From the NCBI RefSeq assembly GCF_000321225.1, contig NW_004450481.1, positions 2,558,931 to 2,622,930 on the forward strand: DNA of 64,000 bases. Reading direction: 5' to 3'. Every line of letters starts with the position of its first letter. Position 1 is the stretch's first letter. The position numbers were made by a program, and so were the translations under genes. Source of the DNA: Odobenus rosmarus divergens (taxonomy: Eukaryota > Chordata > Mammalia > Carnivora > Odobenidae). Shown in pieces: positions 12,460 through 46,463 of the stretch. A model generated the notes under the pieces. That model had not been told where the DNA came from. It did no database searches and saw only the letters and a program-made list of their open reading frames with translations.

Positions 12460-13733
12460 AAGAATCTTGGGGATCTTATGAAATGCAGTCTTTGATAGAG
12501 CAGGTCTTTGGGGTAGCAAGATGCTGCATTTCTTCGAGCTCCAGTAAAATAAAGCTTTCCCTGCTGTTCAGTGAGCCAAGGCAACTGGTGGTCCATTCCT
12601 GCCTGTGGATATGCCCTACTTGCCCCTCACCTTCTGGTTTGGGGGGTCTGTCCCTCCTGATGGATCCTGAGAACAGAACTGCCTTTTATCCAGGGATTTA
12701 TCCCTACTGCTTGGCACAGCACCTGGTTTCTTAGTAGGTTTTCAGCAAATACGAGTGAGTGAGTGAACAAGTGTGGACGAAGTGTCCCTTTCCCATACAT
12801 CAGGCAAGCCCTTTCAGAGAACAGCAAAGGTTACAGCTGCCAAGAACGATGGTTTCTCTGTTCTCTTGATGAGGCCGTTTCCCCTGGAATGGGCTGGGAG
12901 GACACTAAATTTTAACTTTGCACACACTGCTGGTTGGTGAGCAGTTGGGATGGTAGCCTGGTGCTGTGAACATGGGATCTGTCATTGAGTTAAGATTATA
13001 TAATCTCTGCCTTTCCTCTAGGAAGCTTGATGAAAGTTCCAAGCAAGTGACAGAACTTTTGTGTTTAGCCAGGGCTGGCATACAGGGGAGGAGGTGATGA
13101 GACCGTTTTTGTTGATAAAAGCATGGTCTGTTTCCAGAGATTTTCATACGTCACATCTCTTTTGATCATAATATTTTACGCAAGAGTTCTCAAGATGGGC
13201 AGGATGGGCTTATTGGATTTGCCTTGAAGTCATGTAGCTTCCAAATAAACTTGGTGCCCACGTGCCCACCATGGACTGAAGCAAGAAAGCAGTGTACCTG
13301 ACCACAGTGCTATCCCCCTGGCATGTTGGGCTAGATTTCCTCTGCTTTTGTCCTTCTGCCTAACTGGTTTTATAATTTAGAACAATTTTTTTTTAAAGAA
13401 TGCCCATAGTAATTTTTAGCCTGTGTCAGATGGGGTGTTCTTTCTCCTGAATTAAAAGAACTCCCCGTGAAAGTACTGAGACTTTTGAAGCACCTTTACT
13501 TTAAAAATTGAGCTTAGGAAAGTTTTCCATGTGGGCAACTAGAGGGGCTGGTAGCCTCTCTGTGTTTGGAAGAGGTGGCCCTGGCCCCTGTAATACACCA
13601 ACAGTTCCTCGTGGTTCTGGCGCCACATAGGAAGTGCCTACAGCTGGGCAGCCCTAGGGTAAGCTGGGTGCCTCCATTTTCTGACAGCACCTGAACCCTA
13701 CCTCACTTCTCAAAATGAAGGCTGTGTGTCACA

Positions 13734-13918
13734 AACCGGTTAGAACTGGCTGTTGCCATGGTTTTCATGTTGGAAGGCACAGTTAAAGGGTCACATGACG
13801 AAGGAGGGAAATGCCTTTGTCACGTGACTTTTTGGTGGCTGATTAGCATACAGGAAATTCACTCCCTGCTGGCTGCTGGGATGCTGAGTGATTATTGTTG
13901 GGGGTGGGGGTGACGTCA
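13734..13918. promoter_or_regulatory. Candidate intronic enhancer, palindromic TF sites
   Basis: Within 185 bp are AACCGGTT (13734-13741, Grainyhead-type), GTTGCCATGG (13752-13761, RFX half-site), TCACATGA (13791-13798, M-box), GTCACGTGAC (13819-13828, exact CLEAR/TFE E-box), TGCTGAG (about 13883, MARE half) and TGACGTCA (13911-13918, full CRE). The stretch is repeat-free. Function is inferred from motif density only. Confidence 0.55.
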
Positions 13919-15161
13919 TCTTTTGGATGAGTTATTGATTACTCTCAGGCCAAGATGAGACCTGGGAGTGCTGTGGTCAGAGTAGCCATCTCAGGAAGCT
14001 TCAGCCTCCAGATGGTCTCGGTCCCTCAGCCTGCCCTCTTCCCTCAGGCAGATTTGAGTTTTGTTAGACCTCTCAACCTTCAGAAAAAGTGCATGCCCTC
14101 AGTAAGATGATAAAAAGTGATCACCATCGTCTCCGTGCACTCTTGCTCAGGATATGCCTGCAGTCTGCAGTTCTAGACATGGTTCTGCCTGGGCTGCTGC
14201 TCTGTCTGCATGTAGCCACCTGGGAGCTCACCTGGGCTGGGACCAGTGGCTACAGCTCGTGTGCTGGGGCCTTGCACTACCCCTCAATATCTGTGTCTGT
14301 ATCCAGAGAACCTGGATAGTTGGAGCCCTGAGGTCACCTTGAAAGTTGATCTTGGGCAGAGTGGGCAGTTAGCAGGGAGACATACAGAATGAGTGGTGGT
14401 TCCCACATTGCACTGGTCTTTGGTTTGGTAAGGCCTGAATGTGACATCCTGGGTTACTTTATAAATAGCCAGATAGTTTCTGGACTTGAGAATGTAGATT
14501 AATCACCCCAGTGAGGAGACTGTATATCTTGAAATGGCACCTTTTCGTCCAGTCCCCTGATTTCTTGTGAGAGTTCGACCAACAGCTGCACTGGTTAAAT
14601 CAAATCAAGGTTAGGAGTATTGAGGTGTAGCCACCATGTGGCTCTTGAGGAGGAATGGAAGAGCCCTGGTTGGGGGGAAAGTTCCAGGGGCAAACATGAA
14701 CCCTCACCATTTGGTCCTCTGTACCCATCCTTGCCTAAAGACAGAGCTCATTCCAGGAATGGAAAAGGCAGTTGAGTGGGCTGTTAAAACTAGTTCTCCA
14801 TCTACAACTCTGTCCCTGCTTTGCTGGGGTCTAGTAGGAGGAGTGGGACAACTAGAGCTGTTTCTCCCAGTTAACTTTATCGAGTTTGTTCACTGGGTCA
14901 CAGTGCCACCTGGTGGGTTTGTTTGGTCCTCTGCTGGTTTTCCTACTGATGAAAAGGATCCTAATTCTTCAACACAAGTGGAGGCCAGGTCTTAAGGGAA
15001 AGTTTACATTGGGCCCTCAGCAAACAGCTGCTTGGTTGGGGGCAAAGCACTGTCTCTGGGACCTTGTATGTAGGATCAGCAACACAGTAGAAGCGCAGCG
15101 TCACACACAGGAGCCCTAACAAGGGGCCAGGAAAGACCCTGCCTCAGCCCCAGGATCCTGG

Positions 15162-15383
15162 TTTTTGTTGTTGTTCTTTTGAGATTTTGTTTATTTTGAG
15201 AGAGAGAGACCATGCCCACATGCATGCCTGTGCAAGCAGTGAGGGCTCAGAGGGAGAGAACCTCCAGTAGGCTCCGTGCTGAGCATGGAGCCCTGCACAG
15301 GGCTCGATCTCATCACCCCAAGATCATGACCTGAGCTGAGATCAAGAGTCGGCACTTAACCAACTGAGCCACCCAGGCGCCCC
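15162..15383 (-). mobile_element. CanSINE, antisense
   Basis: GA-rich body, 'gatcatgacctgagctgaga' and head 'gagccacccaggcgcccc'. Ends about 390 bp upstream of the first GATAD2A exon in the window. Confidence 0.94.
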
Positions 15384-15773
15384 TCAAGCTGAGCATTTTT
15401 GTTGGACACTGAGCCACATGCTAGAGAAGGGAGCTGCGGTATTTTCCAAAATGGCCATATCACACTTGAACACAGGTGTCCTCAGCCCTGGGTACACAGA
15501 GGTGGACACCAAGAATAGTCCTGGCTAGGGGCCTAGCTGTGGGTTTGGGTGCCTCTTGGTGAGTACAGTGAGAGAAGGCAGTTTGGGTGTATGGTAGGGA
15601 GAACGCCCAAAGAGAGAGGCTAGGGAGAGTGAGTGGGGCAGCCATGCTCTCCACCTCCTTGCTGGGACTGTCTAAATCTGGGATCTGTGGTGTATGCGTG
15701 CCAGACCCTGGGGAACGGTGTCTGGCAGAGCATCTGGGCACTCTGGTAACAACCTGCTTTCCCTGCTCCACAG

Positions 15774-28289
<12,516 letters not shown>

Positions 28290-29687
28290 TGCGAGCCGGG
28301 CCCAGTGGAGAACAGGCTCCCTCCTCCCTCCCACCTGGCCCTGCCACCCTCCACTCGGGAAGACCTCATACTCCCTGAGAAACGAGTGAGCGAGCGCCGC
28401 CTGCGCTGCCGAAGCAAGGGCTCCATTCTTGGCTGCAAAGTCTCGTCGCAGCTGAGGAGCTGCTTCACAGGTGGACGAGGATTATCACTGAGGGACCTTT
28501 CCCTTGGGCTTTTTTCCTTTCTTTGCCTTTAGTTTGCCCAACACCAGCAGAAAAGTGGACCTCGGGGGCTGGTTCTGCTTCCGGCCCTTCCTTTCAGCCC
28601 CCTCTGCCCCCCATTCCACACCTCTCCCCCCCCACCCCCGGCAGGGTGCACGGACGGCTCACCCTGGACACTGTGACACGCTCGGCAAGACCGGCGCCCG
28701 GGGCTTCTGAAGTCGAGCGGAGCGTTCTGTTTTGTTTTTGCTTTTCCCCATCTTAGCCTCCCAATCTTTGACTGCCTTCCTTCGTGGCAATCTTTAGGTT
28801 GACAGATTTTTTTTTTTAATCACCTCATGATGATGGAGTTTAAAGTAAACCGTGCAGACCCAGGGGTCCCTGCCGAGCACGGCCCCTACACCCCAGAGGG
28901 TGGGCCACTGACTGCCCAGCCCTCACTCTAGCGGAAGGCCTCTGCTGCTGCTCATCCCGGAGACCCCGGACCTCCCACACTTAGCAGAAGAACAAACTGC
29001 AACCCAGACCCCAGCCAGAGAGCCTGGGATCCCAGAAGCCATGCACCGCCAGTAGAGGAGGGAGCAGAGAATTGGCAGCAACATCCAGAGCCTGAGTGGG
29101 AAGTTGGAGGGGCGGGCTATTGTGTTTTTTTGTTGTTGTGGTTTTATTTTATTAAATTTTTCCTTTTCTTTTCCTACTTATTTTGATGGACACCATCCTA
29201 AGCTGCCCTGGCCTATACTCCTGTCAGGTGTGTCTGATGGGGAGGTGCCCCTGCCCCTCCAAGACTTCAGGGTTTCCGTTTGGGTCTAGTTTAGAACCTT
29301 CCCTTAAAACAGGGCCATGCTGCCAGGGTCGCCTTCAGATTGTTTTTTTGTTTTTGTTTTTAACCCTTTTTCGAGTCTACAGAAATGTCTTATACAAAGG
29401 ATCAGGTCTGCTCTTAGTTGTTTCATTTTGGTTTCTCCCACTCCTTAAAAATCGGTTCCATGAGGATAGGCAGAAGCTGTCGTGAGTGTGCTGTGCACAA
29501 GGCTGTCTCCTTGTAGGTGCGAGGGCGTCCTGTGTGCACACACACGTGTTTGTCGATGTGGAGATGGGGTACGCTGCTCCCCACTTCAGCCCCAGCCCTA
29601 GTTTTCCTATCCATGCAGTTAGGGACTTAATTTAAAATCCTTATTTTGTAGGGCCGCCTTCTTCAAAACACACTGCTACAACATTCT

Positions 29688-29693
29688 AATAAA
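29688..29693 (+). promoter_or_regulatory. GATAD2A: GATAD2A proximal poly(A) signal AATAAA
   Basis: Canonical hexamer about 1.4 kb after the stop, followed by a T-rich stretch. It is an alternative end for a shorter transcript; usage is unknown. Confidence 0.4.
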
Positions 29694-31703
29694 GGCTCAT
29701 TTAACCCCCTCTCTCATGTGTGAATATCCATGTTTAGCAACATTTTGACCCGCGGTAGAAGACCTAGTTTTGCAACATTCTAATTTTTTGTTGTGTAAAA
29801 CCCTGTATTTCTCATTGATTTTTGTTTTGAGTGCATAACTTAGATGGGCTGAAGGAGGGGAGGGCAGGGAAGGGTGGCTTTCATTCCAAGATCCAGGGAT
29901 TTGGGGGAAAGGAGGGAAATTGACATGGGGGGTGTTTTTACACCAAAAAAATCAAGAGTATGCAAGCATTTCTATTTCTCACATTTTTCTGTGTGCCTGG
30001 CAAATAAATACTTGTCTCATACTACCCTGAGCTGTTAGCCCTCTCTGTTCAATGACGTGGGCCAGATTTTCCAAATCCTTCAAGAAGGAGCACCTGGGCT
30101 GGCCACTTCCATGGGCAAACAGACCTCAGTTCTATGCAGTAACTCGGGATCAGGTGTCCAGGCGAGAGTCACCTCTGCACTGGAGGGGTGTGACAGGATT
30201 GTCACGCCCCAGCTGGGGTTGAATGGGTCTGTGACTCATGGGCCCAAGCTGAACTGTGCTGTACAGGTTGGCCCTCAACCCCAGCCCATTAGAACCTCGC
30301 TCTTCACTGTGCTCAGGAACCACCTCTACTCACCTTGCCTGGCTAGACTTCTACTGGCCTCTGAGCTGTTAAGTGGGCTTCATGAATTCAGTACAAACCC
30401 AACCGCCACAGGTGGAGGATGGGGCTACCGGCCCTGGCCCTGGCTCTGCCTCCTCCAGCCCAGGGTCCCTGGGAATAATCCCATCAGGGGCCACTTACTG
30501 TGACATGTAACTTTTTTTAAAGGAGACGTGAGATGCCTTAATTTTCTGTTCATTTCTACTGTATCAAAACTCTTACCCCCCCCCTTTTGTTTCCCCCTTT
30601 GCAGTATAACTTCTCTGATAAGCCCCAAATGAGTAGTTCTTTGATGAGGTTTATGATGTTGCAGGAAAGGCATATTAAATACCTCTCTGCATGTGGGGTT
30701 TGGACATACTAGGAAAGGGATAGTAATGTTAAGAGTGTTCTCCCAGCAGCAAAGCCTGCCAAAATTGGTCACAGTGCTGGGGTCCTCGTCTCCCCCACCC
30801 CCACCCCAGGAGCCTCAGGACTGAAAGGACCTGGTTCCTAGGAGCAGTGAGAATGTGGGGAGCCCCCAGTCCCAAATGATGATGATGGTCACAAGTTATC
30901 TGTGACATGAACTCTGAACGGCAACTGGAAACTGTTCAAGATGCTAGCCACTCAAGGGTGAAGGGTTGCATGTTTGAAATGGCCATATGTGTATACATGC
31001 ATGTACACATAGATACATGTATGTCCACTTGGAGCCTCCCATTGCTCTGGCCATCCTACCCATGTCACTGGGTCCCCAGTGTCCCAACTGTGATGTTGGG
31101 ACCCACACCTTTGATAAGGCCAACAGTTGCCCTCCTCCTGGGGGTAGCCTCTGCTCCTGTCTGTACCCTAAGACCTTCACAAAGCAAAACTTGGCCCCAG
31201 TGCAGAGGGAATGAAAGACACCTGAGTACAGCCCTGCTGTGTGTTGTGGTTCCTGTGTCCCACGTGTCATTTTCCTGTGGACAGAAAGACATGGGGAAGA
31301 GTTTTCTATATAAACATTCTTATCACAGGGGTGTAAATCATGGAAAAGGCTGGCGTTGCTGCTGCACCATAGAGTTTTTATTTGATGCCGAGTTATGCTG
31401 CACATTATGGTTGCCTAAAGAACTTGGACTGAGCTTTTTTTAAAAAAAAAAGGACAGCTAAAGTTTTATAATCCTTAACAATGAAAGTGTAATAGACAGT
31501 TACACTAGTTCAGGGTATTTGGAAGGTGGGGGTTTGGGGGATGGGTGGGTGGGGAGGTTGTCACTTGTATTTATTGTGACGCTAAATCTTTGATAATAAA
31601 TGTAAAAGATTGACCACCAAACCGGAATTAGAAGTTCCAATAAACAGAGGCTGGAATCAATGGCTATGCTTGTGTCACGAGGAAGTTTTAGAATCTGACG
31701 GAA

Positions 31704-31709
31704 AATAAA
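31704..31709 (+). promoter_or_regulatory. GATAD2A: GATAD2A distal poly(A) signal AATAAA
   Basis: Canonical hexamer with a downstream GU/U-rich element. It is the last of a cluster with 31595 and 31639. Choice of the main site is inferred. Confidence 0.65.
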
Positions 31710-32280
31710 GAAATGGACAATGTCTTGGTTGTATTTTTCTTTTGTCCCCTCGGCCCTGGTTTCCCTGCATTATTTTTGTCCCAGCTTTGGGACAGCTTGG
31801 AGACTGGGGAAGGTGTAGCAGGGTGACCCCTTGTTAATGGGGAAACTGAGACGCCTGCTTCTTGGGCTTCTTTCGGACTTCACTTCCAAAAGTGGGTGGA
31901 GTACCTCCCCAAACTGGGCACTGTGGCTTTGCTTCTGGGCCTCCCAATCTTCACCAGAACCTGTGGCTTTGTGGCCTACTTATCCACAGCTGAGAGAGTG
32001 AGGTGAGAAGCCAGTGGGTTTTGCCCATCCACTAGCTCTTAACCCCTTCCAGCCTCCACCCCGGAGTGGTAAGTTTTTCTGGGCCAATTTTCAGACCTGG
32101 CATCTGCATTGGGTGTCCTTGCTACAGGAGGTATTATAGATGCGGGTTCTAGCACAGATGGAGCTGCCCTGCCAGCTCCGAAATGAACAATTTCTGGTGA
32201 AAATTTGTTTTCAGATGTTGATACACTGTTTCAAAAGTTATTCATAAAGTGGGACCTGTGCTCACTGATGAATTTTTAAT

Positions 32281-32450
32281 ATTTTTTTAAAGATTTCTTT
32301 TAGAGCAAGAGTGCGAGTCGGGGAGGAGCAGAGGGGGAGAGACTCTCAAGCAGTCTTCCCAATGCGGGGCTCCATCTCAGGACCCTGCGATCACAGCCTG
32401 AGCCAAAACCAAGAGTCATATGCTCAACCGACTGAGCCACCCAGTTGCCC
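32281..32450 (-). mobile_element. Degraded CanSINE, antisense
   Basis: Diverged body, 'gatcacagcctgagccaaaa' and head 'gagccacccagttgcccc'. A weak flanking duplication around cactga. Confidence 0.88.
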
Positions 32451-33434
32451 CACTGACTGGTGAATTCTAATGTGCCTACAATACGACCCTGTTTTCCTAG
32501 GTGCTTTTATTATTTTCATTTATTTTTATTTTTTGCAGTTTCTTGTCTTTTTTGTTAAGACATTCCTGCCTCCAACCTGGGGGTAGATGGTCCTCTCCAA
32601 CCACCACACCTAGCTAGGTTTCACGTGGGCAAAGCACAGGACTGATAGAAGACATTACAGAAATTAACCCAAACCTGCCCCAGTCTACCTGTGATACATC
32701 CTGACTGGTGCCCCTATGCCCCAACACTGGCTGTGAGAAGCACACTTATGGGGCTCTCCGGGGCTCCAAATTCAGCCCTCAAGTGAGTTTTCACTGGGTT
32801 AGGCACAGGCTCCTCAACTGACCCACTGACTCAACAGGGGTGAGTTTCAAGCAGCTTCTCCAGCCAACAAATGGGACAACTGCCCCAATCCCTGAGGTCT
32901 TGTCCCCTCCCAACTGATCCACAGGTCTGTGGCCATGGGGTAGGAAGAGACCCAGGCCCCATTGCTCACACAGATTAATCTATGGATAGAAAAAGGCAGA
33001 TACCATACCCAAGGCACTAGGATTCCTTGAACAAGGGCAAGGAAGGAAAGAACGGAGTGTCAGGGAAGAGGTGACTTAAACCAAATCTGGAATGAAGAAA
33101 GGGGGAAAGTGGTTCAGGGAATGGCAACAGCCAGTGCAAAGGCTCAGAGGTGAGACCATACCTGGAGGGTCAAGGACAAGGCAGGCAGTGTGCCTGGGCC
33201 ACAGGAAAAAGGGGTGAGGATGTGGGTTTCATTGTGAGTGTAGTGGGAGCCTCAAGAAGGCTCAGGGTGTGGTCTTTCAATGAGCCACACAGCCCTTCCC
33301 TACAACCTGGAGGAAAGGTTCCTACCTCCATTTTCCAGGTGCAGAGCCCAAGGATGGTCCAGACCAGAAGAGGCGCCCTCCTTAGTGTAAACCAGAGGGG
33401 TTGGGTTTTCTTTCTCAGCTCAGATTGTGAACCA

Positions 33435-33495
33435 GCCAGGACTGGAGGCAAGGCACTTCCCCTCTCTTAGCCTCGGTTTCCTCATCTGCCTATTT
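33435..33495 (+). repeat. MIR fragment
   Basis: 'ctcttagcctcggtttcctc' followed by atctgcc. Confidence 0.6.
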
Positions 33496-33779
33496 GAAGG
33501 GGGTTAGGGAAGAGTTGGCACTTAATCCCCAGGGCACCTGAGAACACAAAGCTTGAGTGAGCAGGAGCAGGGAATGGTCAGACCCACAAAATAACCAGCC
33601 TCCTTGGGGACTGTGCAGGGCTTGGAGGCAGGTAGGATTAGGGCTTAGGGAGACATCTTCCTTGCACCCCAAATGAGAGAGAGCCGCTGTCACCAAACCC
33701 TCTAACCTCATTGCAACAAAATAATCCCCAATCTCTCCCAGGCCCTGTGGGGTCCCCTCTCCAGACATACACTTTTACC

Positions 33780-34130
33780 TCTCCACATCTTCTCCCTCCC
33801 TCTCCATTCTAGCCATAGGACTTTCGTGGCATTCCCCAGACATACCAGCTTCAATGTATCTTGGGAACACTCAGAACACGTTCCTTCTGTTGTTTCCAGT
33901 GGCTGATTCCATCAGGGTTAAGCTCAAATGTCTGCTTCGGTCCTTCCTTGGTCACCTGCCCCTCCCCTCACCCAGCATTTAGCACAAGTTACAATTATTT
34001 TCTTTCCATGCTATTCATTTTTACTTGACTTTTCACTTGCCTCCTCGCTGAGGGCAGGGATGGATCCAAACCTCTTTGTGGAGTCCCAGAGCTTGGCACA
34101 CAGTAGGCGTTCAATAAATGCATGAATGAA
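33780..34130 (+). repeat. L2 (LINE-2) 3' end
   Basis: 'ttcacttgcctcctcgctga', 'gagggcaggga', 'agcttggcacacagtaggcg' and 'ttcaataaatgcatgaatga' are the characteristic L2 terminus. Confidence 0.75.
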
Positions 34131-34284
34131 GAGACGACTGAAGTAACCAGCTTGCCCAGCAGATTCATGCCTCACTCTTGACTCTCCCCCGCCCCAGACA
34201 ACTTCTTTACTAAGGAAGGGCCCTTACTAAGGAGAGCTTCCACCACCTCCCCACCCCACTCCAGCCATATCCAGTTTCAAATTC

Positions 34285-34345
34285 CAGATGTGTTATTGGG
34301 CAAGTGTCATTTGTGTGGGCCTCAATTTCCTCATCTATAAACCCT
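34285..34345 (+). repeat. MIR fragment
   Basis: 'ttgggcaagtgtcatttgtg' and 'cctcaatttcctcatctata'. Confidence 0.6.
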
Positions 34346-34693
34346 GTTTCTGTTGAGACAGGCGGCCCCCCGCCCCGCTCCCCGCCCCTCCCCCCCCCCC
34401 CCCTGCTGAATCCTTAAACACGGTGAGGGTGCTGGGATGCTTGCTCCCCAGCCCCGCATCTCTATTGCCAGGGCCATCACGACCCCAGCACGACCCTTCG
34501 AGTTCTCTTGAGGCTGGAGGGCCTGAAAGTCCGGTTTGAATCCTCCCAATTCCCTTTCGAGACCTAGAGCTAGAACCTCAACAAGCCCTTCTCTTCAATG
34601 GGGCGCCACGCCTGCCTTCCCCCGGGGGACAACCTCCCATCCCTACTTGGTAAAAGGGGGCCATTGCTAGAGGCAGGTGCGAGGAAGAGCGAG

Positions 34694-34699
34694 TTTATT
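34694..34699 (-). promoter_or_regulatory. TSSK6: TSSK6 poly(A) signal
   Basis: AATAAA on the minus strand, about 410 bp past the TSSK6 stop, and the first canonical hexamer in that direction. Confidence 0.6.
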
Positions 34700-35108
34700 T
34701 CAAGTTCCAAGGAGGGAGCGCCCGGAGCGTGCCTTCCCCCACCAGCCTGCGTAGCTGCCTAGAGAAGGACGCCCTCCACACGCGTCCACTCGCTGGCAGC
34801 TCCTCCAGGTAGCCAACGCCTGCCCGCAGCCATCGCTCATTCCGCGCTGGCGCAATGCTTCCATTTCTTCTCGTCCCTTCCCCTCCCGAGGCCTTCTCTT
34901 GGGAAACAGAGGAAGCGCTTGCGCCCTCCTGCTCTCGGGATCGTAGGGAGAGGAGTTAGATTCTAAACAGGGGCGACTACCGCCCCGGACGTCCAGAGAC
35001 CGGAAAAAGGCGCGTGTCGGCTTCGCAGCGGTACCGAAGCGCGCCTGGCGCGCGTGCACTGCGCTTGCGCAGTGCTCGGGGCGGCGGGAATGGCGGGAAC
35101 CCCGGCTT

Positions 35109-45746
<10,638 letters not shown>

Positions 45747-45800
45747 GGGTCTGCTCCCCTCGGACCACTTGGACCCCCTACGCCCTCCCCACTGGGAAAG

Positions 45801-45806
45801 AATAAA
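45801..45806 (+). promoter_or_regulatory. NDUFA13: NDUFA13 poly(A) signal AATAAA
   Basis: Canonical hexamer 54 bp after the stop, followed by GT-rich sequence ('ctgcctgtgtcc'). Confidence 0.85.
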
Positions 45807-46254
45807 TGCTCTGGAGACCTGCCTGCCTGTGTCCAAGCGACTGGGTGACCTGCGAGTGGGGCACCATTGGGTTACACATGGCCTGATGACATAGGGTCTA
45901 GACCTGGGGATTCTGCAGAAGATGCCAGGTGGGGTGGCCTCAAAACATACCCAGAGACTGCGCCTGGATCCATCAGCCTTGGCTCACAAATACGCCTGGA
46001 TTTTCCTACCTCTGTTGAAACCCTCCTTGTCAGTAGCCCATCCCTCCAGGCTGGGGTTCCCCCCCAACCCCGCACCCTGACCACATCAGTGAGTGGAGGA
46101 CCTAAAGAGCAGAGCATGGGAAGGAGGGGCACCGGAGGCGTGTCCCCTTGCTCCCAGGCCGGGACTCCGTTACGGGGGTCGCTACCTCTCTGGTTTCCTT
46201 CCCTTCCCAAGGCAGCGCCACTCCTGGCACGAAAGGGTTAAGTTTGCCTGCCCC

Positions 46255-46404
46255 CGCCAGCCAATGGCCGCGCACAGCGCCTTCGCGGCGCCGCCTGATT
46301 GGCGGAAGCACAGGGTGGGAGGGGAGGAGGCCCCTGTGCCCTGGGATGCTCTTAAAAGGCTGTGGCCGTGGCAGCCGGGCTTTGGGCACCGGCTCACCTC
46401 GGCC
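46255..46404 (+). promoter_or_regulatory. YJEFN3: YJEFN3 promoter (paired CCAAT boxes, TATA-like)
   Basis: CCAAT at 46261-46265 and an inverted ATTGG at 46298-46302 lie 37 bp apart, close to the spacing of co-operative NF-Y pairs. TTAAAAG at 46352-46358 is a TATA-like box 50 bp downstream and 47-53 bp before the ATG at 46405. Confidence 0.65.
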
Positions 46405-46463
46405 ATGAGCAGCGCGGCCCGCCAGGACCCAACGGAGGCGCCCGAGGAGCGGCGTTTCCTCAG
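46405..46463 (+). CDS. YJEFN3: YJEFN3 exon 1
   Basis: ATG in context 'tcggccATGagc'. It encodes [19 protein letters not shown] and the first two bases of the next codon. Donor CTCAG|gtcagc. Confidence 0.85.

Larger units (their letters stand above)
1..15773 (+). other. GATAD2A: GATAD2A 5' intron (partial, no coding exon seen)
   Basis: The first GATAD2A exon in the window begins at 15774 in phase 2 (it completes a serine codon). The roughly 90 N-terminal codons known from human lie upstream of base 1, so this whole stretch is intron. I see no exon matching the known N-terminus. It contains an old antisense L1 piece (about 826-1260), CanSINEs at 2.5-2.9, 9.8-10.6, 12.3 and 15.2 kb, MIR and L2-like fragments, and a motif-dense segment at 13.73-13.94 kb listed separately. 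Short open frames here show no recognisable domains. Confidence 0.85.
28290..31735 (+). other. GATAD2A: GATAD2A 3'UTR (long)
   Basis: There is no further coding signal after the GATAD2A stop. The region is free of SINEs and has T-rich runs typical of a 3'UTR. AATAAA hexamers lie at 29688, 30003, 31595, 31639 and 31704. The last is followed by a GT/T-rich stretch ('cttggttgtatttttctttt') and is the likeliest main end. The 3' limit is therefore an estimate. Confidence 0.75.
31736..34690. other. GATAD2A-TSSK6 intergenic (tail-to-tail)
   Basis: Both flanking genes end into this stretch. It contains a degraded antisense CanSINE (32281-32450), MIR fragments and an L2 3' end (about 33780-34130). 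I see no exon or RNA gene. Confidence 0.7.
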
